Source: Macrostomum hystrix
Taxonomy: Eukaryota; Platyhelminthes; Macrostomidae
Reading direction: 5' to 3'
Assembly: GCA_950097015.1 (NCBI GenBank)
Contig: CATNEN010000024.1
Location: 744,001-808,000 of the forward strand
Length of the DNA stretch: 64,000 bases
The translations under genes were made by a program, and so were the position numbers. Shown here piece by piece: positions 34,565 through 43,934 of the stretch. The number at the start of each line of letters is the position of its first letter. The stretch's first letter is position 1. The notes beneath the pieces were generated by a model. The model had not been told where the DNA came from and did no database searches. It saw nothing but the letters and a program-made list of their open reading frames with translations.

Positions 34565-36500
34565 TTAAAGAGAGTAGACATAGGAGGGGGTAGAAGGAGC
34601 GAGAGTAGACACAGGAGGGAAATAGAGGGAGGGAGAGTAGAAACAGGTGGGGAATAGAAGAATGGAGAGTAGACACAGGTGGGGAATAGAAGAATGGAGA
34701 GTAGACACAGGTGGGGAATAGAAGAATGGAGAGTAGAAACAGGTGGGGAATAGAAGAATGGAGAGTAGAAACAGGTGGGGAATAGAAGAATGGAGAGTAG
34801 AAAACAGGTGGGGAATAGAAGAATGGAGAGTAGACACAGGTGGGGAATAGAAGAATGGAGAGTAGACACAGGTGGGGAATAGAAGAATGGAGAGTAGAAA
34901 CAGGTGGGGAATAGAAGAATGGAGAGTAGACACAGGAGGGAAATAGAGGGAGGGAGAGTAGACACAGGTGGGGAATAGAAGAATGGAGAGTAGACACAGG
35001 TGGGGAATAGAAGAATGGAGAGTAGACACAGGTGGGGAATAGAAGAATGGAGAGTAGAAACAGGTGGGGAATAGAAGAATGGAGAGTAGAAACAGGTGGG
35101 GAATAGAAGAATGGAGAGTAGAAACAGGTGGGGAATAGAAGAATGGAGAGTAGAAACAGGTGGGGAATAGAAGAATGGAGAGTAGAAACAGGTGGGGAAT
35201 AGAAGAATGGAGAGTAGAAACAGGTGGGGAATAGAAGAATGGAGAGTAGAAACAGGTGGGGAATAAAAGAATGGAGAGTAGAAATAGGTGGGGAATAGAA
35301 GAATGGAGAGTAGAAACAGGTGGGGAATAGAAGAATGGAGAGTAGACACAGGTGGGGAATAGAAGAATGGAGAGTAGAAACAGGTGGGGAATGGAGAGTA
35401 GAAACAGGTGGGGAATAGAAGAATGGAGAGTAGAAACAGGTGGGGAATAGAAGAATGGAGAGTAGACACAGGTGGGGAATAGAAGAATGGAGAGTAGAAA
35501 CAGGTGGGGAATAGAAGAATGGAGAGTAGAAACAGGTGGGGAATAGAAGAATGGAGAGTAGAAACAGGTGGGGAATAAAAGAATGGAGAGTAGAAATAGG
35601 TGGGGAATAGAAGAATGGAGAGTAGAAACAGGTGGGGAATAAAAGAATGGAGAGTAGAAATAGGTGGGGAATAGAAGAATGGAGAGTAGAAACAGGTGGG
35701 GAATAGAAGAATGGAGAGTAGACACAGGTGGGGAATAGAAGAATGGAGAGTAGAAACAGGTGGGGAATAGAAGAATGGAGAGTAGAAACAGGTGGGGAAT
35801 AGAAGAATGGAGAGTAGAAACAGGTGGGGAATAGAAGAATGGAGAGTAGAAACAGGTGGGGAATAGAAGAATGGAGAGTAGAAACAGGTGGGGAATAGAA
35901 GAATGGAGAGTAGAAACAGGTGGGGAATAGAAGAATGGAGAGTAGAAACAGGTGGGGAATAAAAGAATGGAGAGTAGAAATAGGTGGGGAATAGAAGAAT
36001 GGAGAGTAGAAACAGGTGGGGAATAGAAGAATGGAGAGTAGAAACAGGTGGGGAATAGAAGAATGGAGAGTAGAAATAGGTGGGGAATAGAAGAATGGAG
36101 AGTAGAAACAGGTGGGGAATAAAAGAATGGAGAGTAGAAATAGGTGGGGAATAGAAGAATGGAGAGTAGAAACAGGTGGGGAATGGAGAGTAGAAACAGG
36201 TGGGGAATAGAAGAATGGAGAGTAGAAACAGGTGGGGAATAGAAGAATGGAGAGTAGAAACAGGTGGGGAATAGAAGAATGGAGAGTAGACACAGGTGGG
36301 GAATAGAAGAATGGAGAGTAGAAACAGGTGGGGAATAGAAGAATGGAGAGTAGAAACAGGTGGGGAATAGAAGAATGGAGAGTAGAAACAGGTGGGGAAT
36401 AGAAGAATGGAGAGTAGACACAGGTGGGGAATAGAAGAATGGAGAGTAGAAACAGGTGGGGAATAGAAGAATGGAGAGTAGACACAGGTGGGGAATAGAA
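34565..36500. repeat. 32-bp minisatellite between convergent genes
   Basis: The unit contains gaatggagagtagaaacagg followed by tggggaatagaa; about 60 copies with aaatagg, acacagg and shortened variants. It lies between the convergent TIA-like and CCCH/CHY genes. The 302-648-residue minus-strand open frames are the array read in several frames. Confidence 0.95.
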
Positions 36501-36994
36501 ATTAAGTACTTCGCAATGAAAAATTATTCGAAACGGGCAGAAATTCTTAACGCTTAAATTAGTGTGACGTCAAAATCGAAAATAATATCAAAGTGCGCAC
36601 AAAAATCTGAAGAGTGCATCTATTAGAAGGCGAGTATAGTTATTTGGCAGAAATTTAATAAACTTTATTAATATTTAATGTTTAGCAGTACATTACTAGA
36701 AGCCACTGTTGACATAGCGATAGCTAATCAAGGTCAGGTGATAATAACAGGAAGTGAAAATATAATTTCTGGTGCCTGTAGGTACATGGCAAAGGCTAAA
36801 AATAATGGTTTATTGTAACGGACTAGCCGTAGGCAATACTAGCAATCCATAAGGGCTAGACTAGCAATCCACATGGACTAGACAGGCGATCCATATGGGC
36901 TATTCTAGCAATCCGTATGTGCTATACTAGCAATCCATATGGGCTATACTAGCAATCCAACACACCATTAAACATTCAAAGCAAAGAAATTGCG
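36501..36994. other. 3' region of the CCCH/CHY gene
   Basis: AT-rich. On the minus strand an AATAAA signal lies at 36814-36809 and another at 36669-36664. A short 22-bp repeat, containing gggctatactagcaatccat, occupies about 36835-36960. Confidence 0.6.
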
Positions 36995-39900
36995 TCACTT
37001 GTTGCCGGCAGAGGCGGCCTTCCTACTAACCGTCTTACTCTGATTGGCGTACTTTTTCTTTTCGTTGCGTGACATTCGACCAGAGTCGCGGCAGCCGCGG
37101 CCGCCCTCCCAGTGGGCCGTGCGCGCCCTGGACATGCCGGCGCCGCAGACGGCGCACCTGTCGCTAATCGGCTGCTCCCTGGCGCAGTGGCCGCAGAGCA
37201 TCCTCGAGGCCCAGGCCATCTCGTGCCGGTCGGCCTCCGGTGAAGCGGCCTGCGCCTCGTCGTGACAGATGTCGCACGGGAAGGCCCGGCCGCAGCAGGG
37301 GAAGCGGAGCCAGCGATAGCTGCGCTTGTAGTGACGGCAGGCGCCATGGCCGGGCAGCGGCTGGCCAGGCCGGATGTCCGGCTCGTTCAATTTCTTGGTC
37401 TTCTGCTTCTGCTGCTGCTGGCCGCCAGTCGCCTGAAAAAAAAAATTATTCCAATGAAAAAGGGATAAAATAAATAACTTTTAAACCATTTTAAATCACT
37501 TTTTATTGATTAGCGAAATACGGATTTCAAACAATGATGAAATTGACTCGCCGTAAGGGACCCAATTAGGCGGTGAACTCTCGCCGTCAGGGACCAAATT
37601 AGGCGGTGAACTCTCGCCGTCGGGGACTTAATTAGGCGGTGAACTCTCGCCGTCGAGGACCCAATTAGGCGGTGAACTCTCGCCGTCGAGGACCCAATTA
37701 GGCGGTGAACTCTCGCCATCAGGGACTTAATTAGGAGGTGAACTCTCGCCGTCAGGGACCCAATTAGGAGGTGAACTCTCGCCGTCAGGGACCCAATTAG
37801 GAGGTGAACTCTCGCCGTCGGGGACCCAATTAGGCGGTGAACTCTCGCCGTCAGGGACCAAATTAGGCAGTGAACTCTCGCCGTCAGGGACCCAGGGCGG
37901 TAATCACAACAAACGCAAAACTGACCTTTCCCTCTGACACCTCCGGTGCGCTGAGCATAGTCAGCCGGACGCCATCGGCCACAAGGCTGCCCCAGGCGTG
38001 ACAGCGCAGGCAGCAGTGGCGAAGCGGCTGGCCAAAGCCGCCGGCCAGCTGGCCGTGGTGGACGTGCGCCAGTTGGCAGCCGAGGCAGACGGTGACGAAC
38101 TCGCAGTCGCCGGCTGACAGCAGGATATCCTCGGCGGAGCAGCCGGTCAGGTCCAGGAAGCCGACTACGGCGGGACTGCCGCTGAGCGAATGCAGCAGGC
38201 TCGGACGGAAGCTGGCTCTCAGGGCGGAGCCGCACTGCGGGCAGGCCGTTGACAGGGGAGCCGCAGAGTCGTTGTCGCGCAATTCCGCAGTCAGCTTCCG
38301 TCGACAGCGAAGGCAGCGCAGCTCGGCGCGGAGTCGTCGAACAGTCAGCGAGGCCAAGTTTTCGCGCAGCTCAAGCCGACGCAGGGCGATCTCCGTGCCT
38401 CGCCGGACAGGATCTCGGAGCTGCGATCTCCGGCCTCGACCTTCTTCACTTTCTTCGGCTTCGATGTCGTCCTCCTCCTCGTCATCGTCTTCTTCATCGT
38501 CAGGGCCATCGTCATTGACAACATCTTCAGTCGGTTCCTGTCGGCCGGCGTTCTGTTGGGCAGCAGCGAACTTTGCCTTCAGCTGCTCCGGCGTGTAGAT
38601 CTCGATGCCAGACTGGGCCGCCTCCAGTTCGCGCTTGTACTGCGGAGGATCAGCGGCACTTGTTCAGCATTTTTGAAGGTCATCGGTACTATCTTTAGAC
38701 CCTCTCCAGATACTAGGCCATAGACACTCGGGATTCTAGGCCATAGACACTCTGGATTCTAGGCCATAGACACTCAGGATTCTAGGCCATAGACATTCAT
38801 GATTCTAGGTCACTCATAATTTGAACTCATAATTTTAGGCCATAGACACTCGGGATTCTTACCCATTAACATTCGGGGTTGTAGTCATTGACACTCATAA
38901 CTAGAGTGTCTATGGGTTCGAGCCATAGACGCTATTCGTCAGACACAGACTCACCAGTTTCAGGCCGGTGGTGAACAGGTCCTCCAGGCCGCGGTCTAGC
39001 CAGCGCAGGAACTGGCGGAACACAGGACAGGCGCAGTCGTTCCGCTGGCAGGCCAGCTGCCGTTCTGTTAGCCACTTGTTGATGCCGGCTTGACAGGTCC
39101 TGATCAGGCGAGGCGGCAGCTCAGACGATTCTCGCACAGTAACCTGCATCGCCTAGATAGAGAAGATTTAGGATAGCTCTACAATCTAAAAACATAAAAT
39201 CGTTTTATGTCTATAAAATCCTGGGTCATAGTGTCGTTTTTATCTCAAAGAATTTGGTTCATAGTGTCGTTATTTGAAAAGCATTTGGGTCATTGTCATT
39301 TGATATTAAAGAATTTAGGTCATAGTGTCGTGTTTATCTTAAAGAATTTGGGTCATAGTGTCGTGTTTATCTTAAAGAATTTGGGTCATTATGTCGCGTT
39401 TATCTTAAAGAATTTGGGTCATTATGTCGCGTTTATCTTAAAGAATTTGGGTCATTATGTCGTGTTTATCTTAAAGAATTTGGGTCATTATGTCGCGTTT
39501 ATCTTAAAGAATTTGGGTCATTATGTCGTGTTTATCTTAAAGAATTTGGGTCATTATGTCGTGTTTATATTAAAGAATTTGGGTCATAGTGTCATTTGTT
39601 ATTCAAGAATTTGGGTCATAGTGTCATTTGTTATTCAAGAATTTGGGTCATAGTGTAATTTTGTTTCTAATGAGTTTAGGTCATAGTGTCATTTTGTTTC
39701 TAATGAGTTTAGGTCATAGTGTCATTACATCCTAAACATTTTAGGACGCAGCGTCGTTCCGGTGGTCCGACCACATTACAGAGAAGACCAAACAGAGAAG
39801 CACAGTACAGCTACCTCCTTAGGAAAGGTGGCCGGGAAGGACACAGCCAGTGGCAGTGCTTTCACATCGTACGGCCAATCCGGATCTGTTGAACAGAAGT

Positions 39901-40576
39901 CAAACTCGAACACTTGTTGGCCGTCGTCGAATGTTCGCGTCAGCAATTCGCTCTTTGGTATGCGACGAATCAAAGTGTTTATTTCGGCTGTACGAAACTC
40001 AGCCGCGGTGGCTTCAGCCAGATTGGAAAGCGTTTTCTTAGCAGTCGCAGCATCAGCAGCAGTTGTCTGGACTGCGGGCTGCCGAATATGGGCCGGTCGA
40101 CTAATGCTGGCACTGGCTAGCTGCTCCGACAATTGTTCTTTATCATTGCCGATGGAATTTAAAGCTGAATTCTGCTGCTGCTGATGATGATCTGTCAGCG
40201 CGCCAGACGACGGATCAACATGGCGATACCAGCAGTTCTGGCCGCGCTTACAGCTGCCGCGCTGATAGAACACGCAGGCCTGCTTAGTCTGGGCCTTGCT
40301 CTCCTTGGCGTCAGCTACGGCTGGCCGGTCATGCCGCTCGAGGTCGTGACTGAATCTGCACTGGTCGCCGCGGGGACAGACTCCGTCTCGTTTTATAAAC
40401 CAACACAGGGTGCCAATTTTCACCGCCTGATTAGCGTGCCCGGCGTCAGTCTCGACTGCGGCTGGACGGGCGTGAACGAAGCGGCATTGGCTGCCATGGC
40501 GACATTTGCCGCGTTGGAAGAAGTAGCACAGCTGCTGCTGCTGCTCCAGCTGCTCTTGTTTATTCTCAAAGCTGGC
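36995..40576 (-). CDS. CCCH / RWD-like / CHY zinc-finger protein (4 exons)
   Basis: The exons, in minus order, are 40576-39815, 39152-38955, 38639-37926 and 37432-36995; all junctions are phase 0 and GT-AG, giving about 703 residues. Three CCCH fingers lie at residues 17-35, 58-77 and 101-119 (C-x7/8-C-x5-C-x3-H). A Gln-rich linker and an RWD-like region (DWPYDVKALPLAVSFPATFP, continuing in exon 2) follow near 200-300. Next come a long acidic tract and Cys pairs of CLRC, CPQC, CLGC and CLRC type. A C-terminal CHY finger starts near 590 (CRHYKRSYRWLRFPCCGRAF, then CDICHDE and CGHC). CCCH fingers usually bind RNA and CHY fingers bind zinc; the specific role is unknown. The first exon has no in-frame ATG before finger 1 and follows an AG at 40577-40578, so the start codon must come from another exon or from a spliced leader. 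Each of the three introns carries its own minisatellite. Confidence 0.85.
37545..37895. repeat. 33-bp minisatellite in CCCH/CHY intron 3
   Basis: The unit contains gaactctcgccgtcagggac followed by ccaattaggcggt. In the gene direction it begins about 33 nt after the donor at 37925. The 241-residue minus-strand open frame spanning it runs out of exon frame and is an artefact. Confidence 0.92.
38690..38930. repeat. 22-bp minisatellite in CCCH/CHY intron 2
   Basis: The unit contains gattctaggccatagacact. In the gene direction it begins about 25 nt after the donor at 38954 and fills most of the 315-bp intron. Confidence 0.85.
39215..39745. repeat. 33-bp minisatellite in CCCH/CHY intron 1
   Basis: The unit contains tcttaaagaatttgggtcat. 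In the gene direction it begins about 70 nt after the donor at 39814 and fills most of the intron. Its 33-bp period gives a 148-residue plus-strand open frame that is not a gene. Confidence 0.93.
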
Positions 40577-40824
40577 CTGCAGTTGTATTCATTGATTTAA
40601 TCAGCGAAATGTTTTTAATTTGCTACGAAATATAAAGAAACTTTTCCGAGCGAAGCTACTCACATATCAAGTAGTTTTATTTTGGTATTTCATTCTCGCA
40701 ATTTGTAGGCGATTCTTTGCTGAATTCAATGTGAACACTTCAAATAGATATTCTTAATTAACTTTCAACGAATTTTTGTCATTTCTAAAATATTCATTGT
40801 CGAACTAATACAATATAAGCCTGG

Positions 40825-41490
40825 TGAAGAGATTGTGAAGATTGGGCCTAATGAAGAGATTGTGTACATTGGGCCTAATGAAGAGATTGTGTACATTGGG
40901 CCTAGTGAAGAGATTGTGTACATTGGGCCAAAGAGATTGTGTAGATTGGGCCTAGTGAAGAGATTGTGTACACTGGGCCTAGTGAAGAGATTGTGTACCT
41001 TGGGCGTGTTGAAGAGATTGTGTACATTGGGCCAAGTGAAGAGATTGTGTACATTGGGCCTAGTGAAGAGATTGTGTACATTTGGCCTAGTGAAGAGATT
41101 GTGTACATTTGGCCTAGTGAAGAGATTGTGTACACTGGGCCTAGTAAAGAGATTGTGTACATTGGGCGTGTTGAAGAGATTGTGTACATTGGGCCTAGTG
41201 AAGAGATTGTGTACATTGGGCCAAGTGAAGAGATTGTGTACCTTGGGCGTGTTGAAGAGATTGTGTACATTGGGCCAAGTGAAGAGATTGTGTACCTTGG
41301 GCGTGTTGAAGTGATTGTGTACATTGGGCCAAGTGAAGAGATTGTGTACATTTGGCCAAAGAGATTGTGTACATTTGGCCTAGTGAAGAGATTGTGTACC
41401 TTGGGCCTGGTGAAGATATTGTGTACATTTGGCCTAATGAATAGATTTTGTACCTTGGGCGTGTTGAAGAGCTTGTGTACACTAAACCTG
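40825..41490. repeat. 27-bp minisatellite upstream of the CCCH/CHY gene
   Basis: The unit contains gaagagattgtgtacattgg. It lies about 250 bp upstream of the first visible exon of the CCCH/CHY gene. The period is divisible by three, so long frames stay open on both strands (159-206 residues); these are not genes. Confidence 0.93.
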
Positions 41491-42370
41491 TAGCAGACAA
41501 AATTGTCTGAAAGAATTGGCACAGATTTTAAGTGGGCTGGGAATAAATAAGTGTAGATAACGTGACAGAAAGATGTTTAGTTCAACAGTATTCCCTATCA
41601 GCAGGTAAACAACAATAACGAATTATTATTAAGACTATAACAGCTAAAAGCTAAAGAAGTAAAGATAGACATTGATATAGCTTACATAATTTAATAAGAA
41701 AGGATTTTCCGAGGCTACACGCGACAGTTGCTGCAAGCAAACAGAATATTTGTGTATTTTAGCGCGCATTTTGCACACGAAAAAGATATTCGTTTCTATT
41801 TGGAAACTTATGACAGTTCAGTCATAGTAGAATATTGAAAAGAATATTTCTCTCTGTACAAGTCGAAATTGGATTTGCTGTCACTAGTTACCAACAACGC
41901 ATTTGTGCATATATTTATAAGCGTATATCACAGGTCAGTACAACTAGAAAAGTTTTTTACGCTTGAAGTCGCTATATTATAATATACTAAGTATACTGTG
42001 CCTAAGCTTCTGCTAACATTCTCTATAACAAATTTTCTAGAATGCAGAAGCAGGAACAGTAGTCAGCAGAATATACACAGGAAAAAGTATTTCAACTAAG
42101 CATAAACTCGCCTTAACCGTGCTATTGTTATATTATTTTTATTGACAAAAATATGTATAAAGAAAATATGCATCACAAAGCGATAATAATCTTAGCGCTC
42201 TCGAGTTTGTTGAGTAATGGTTTAGGAACCATTAGTGAGACATTTAAAACAGAAATTAACTATCAATTAATGAATCCCGTGCATAGCAACAAAAATAATT
42301 AAACTTAATGCATGAAAACTTTGTGGGATTGATTGAGAAATAGAAATTAATTAAATCTGGATTATAGAAA
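41491..42370. other. AT-rich spacer
   Basis: No coding or RNA element recognised. The first exon or promoter of the CCCH/CHY gene could lie here, but none stands out. Confidence 0.4.
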
Positions 42371-42377
42371 TTGGCCC

Positions 42378-42690
42378 GAAAGGGACAGGAGCCAAGTGGT
42401 TAGAGCGTTGGAATCTTCACTCTAGGGTCCTTGGTTCGATTCTCAAACGCACAAGAAAAATTTGAGTATTTTAGCAACACACTTAACTCTGCATTTTCTC
42501 AATTCAACCAGCTGTTAAATGGGTACCCCATCTAGCGGGGTAATTGAGGGTGGGTGTGGCGTCCAATAGTCCATGGACTAAACAGCCGTACGCAGCTTTC
42601 AGATGTACGTACGCGAAATAGCCGCGGCTGTGCTATCGGCTGCACATCAGAGCCAAATGAGGCGTGTAATCGATTGTTACTATTATAACC
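42378..42690 (+). repeat. tRNA-derived SINE, copy A
   Basis: The tRNA-like head has an A-box-like gtggttagagcg and a B box ggttcgattctc. The body, from acacttaactctgc through gtaattgagggtgggtgtgg, continues to a tail with gcggctgtgct and cggctgcacatc. The body and tail are shared, in the same order, with the minus-strand copy at 50609-50862. The body resembles conserved central domains of known animal SINE superfamilies, but I cannot name the family. Confidence 0.82.
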
Positions 42691-42823
42691 CTAGTGTAAG
42701 TTACAGCTTGACCTTTATTATACCATTTTTGTGATTTGTTGCAGTTACCACAAAAAACAGTGGCCCGAATTGTTCGTGCTCTTTCATAGACACTTTCAAT
42801 GCGAGAATTCTACAACAAAAAGT

Positions 42824-43831
42824 TCAAGACCTCAGCGCAGCCAGCCGGTCTCGCATGGCGTCCAAGTCCTCCTCTTCGGGCTCCGAGGAGGCGCCGCCAG
42901 TGGCGCCGGCGGCCGCTGCAGCGCCAGCCTCGGGCAGGCGATCCTGCACTGCGTCCGGCGCCGTGCCCATCACGCCGTTAGTCAAGTCGAAGAGGATCTT
43001 GTCAACCTCATTGTTGGCGTCGGCCTCCAACTCGTCGTCATCGCCAAGGACGCCGCTCATTGCGTCCTCCATCATTTCGTCCATGATGCCCATTTTGGTC
43101 ATCTCGCGGCTCATCTCCATCATGGTCTGCTGTATCTCCGGCACACGGACCAGCTTCTGCATGGCCTGCATCACCTGTTGCGGCGGTTCGCGGGGGTTCA
43201 AGGTATTGAGGGGCTGTAGGCGTTTAGGGGTTGAGGGGTGAATGGTTGCAGATGCTAGGGTGATTCCAGGGGTTGAGGGGTGATTCCCAGTTTCATGAGG
43301 AGTTGCGGGGTGATTCCCAGTTTAATGAGGGTTGCTAGGTGATTCCCAGTTTAATGAGGGTTGCTAGGTGATTCCCAGTTTCATGAGGAGTTGCGGGGTG
43401 ATTCCCAGTTTCATGGGGAGTTGCGGGGTGATTCCCAGTTTCATGAGGAGTTGCGGGGTGATTCCCAGTTTCATGAGGAGTTGCGGGGTGATTCCCAGTC
43501 GTCTCACCTGCGTGCTCTTCTGCATAGCGCCAGCCATCCGGGTGACCGCCACCTGGTGGTCCATCTCCATCATGACTGAATTCATCTGGGCCTTGGCTGC
43601 GTACAGCCTGTTAACGGCTTTGCGAGTCTGTAGCACCTCCTTGGCAACTACAAGAGCCGCTGATTTGTTCCCAGATTTGCAGTACTTTTTAATTTCAGCC
43701 TCGGCAGCTTTTTGCTTGCGCTGAATGGCGCCAATGTCTCGGTCCAATCTGTAGCCCTCTTTGCGAAGTTTGGACTTCATTTCGCGCACCTGCTCCTTTG
43801 GATCTTTGGCCTTCTCACCGAATAGCCCCAT
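42824..43831 (-). CDS. CHMP3: Charged multivesicular body protein 3 (VPS24)
   Basis: Two exons, 43831-43508 and 43174-42824, join in phase 0 (STQ to VMQAMQ), giving 224 residues; human CHMP3 is about the same length. It starts MGLFG, followed by the basic helical core (KSKLRKEGYRLDRDIGAIQR and LQTRKAVNRLYAAKAQMNSV) typical of the ESCRT-III fold. The acidic C-terminus ends LDAMRDRLAALRS, which is the MIT-interacting motif and matches CHMP3 rather than CHMP2. The protein polymerises on endosomal membranes with the other ESCRT-III subunits during multivesicular body formation, cytokinesis and membrane repair, and is removed by VPS4. The C-terminal linker carries an Ala/Gly-rich insert. AATAAA (minus, 42719-42714) follows the stop by about 105 nt. 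The leader after a possible AG (43846-43845) is 13 nt. The single intron is mostly a 30-bp minisatellite. Confidence 0.95.
43225..43503. repeat. 30-bp minisatellite at the CHMP3 splice donor
   Basis: The unit contains gattcccagtttcatgagga followed by gttgcggggt. In the gene direction it starts within 0-8 nt of the donor at 43507. The array is open in the exon frame, so unspliced RNA would encode about 48 extra residues with an LGITPQLLMK decapeptide repeat before a stop. Confidence 0.93.
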
Positions 43832-43934
43832 GTTCTATTTGGCGCTAAAGCATTTAAACAGGTCAGTATTCAGTATTTAGACGTTTTCTACTTTCGTTTT
43901 GTCACTTAGTGGCCCCTAAATAATTGCTAATCAC

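Noticed and set aside
34539..36485. Minus-strand open frames up to 648 residues
   Set aside because: The 32-bp array contains no stop in these frames; the translations are the same short peptides in shifted order.
37510..38235. 241-residue minus-strand frame across a CCCH/CHY exon and intron
   Set aside because: It uses a different frame from the exon and then the 33-bp array. The true exon ends at the donor at 37925.
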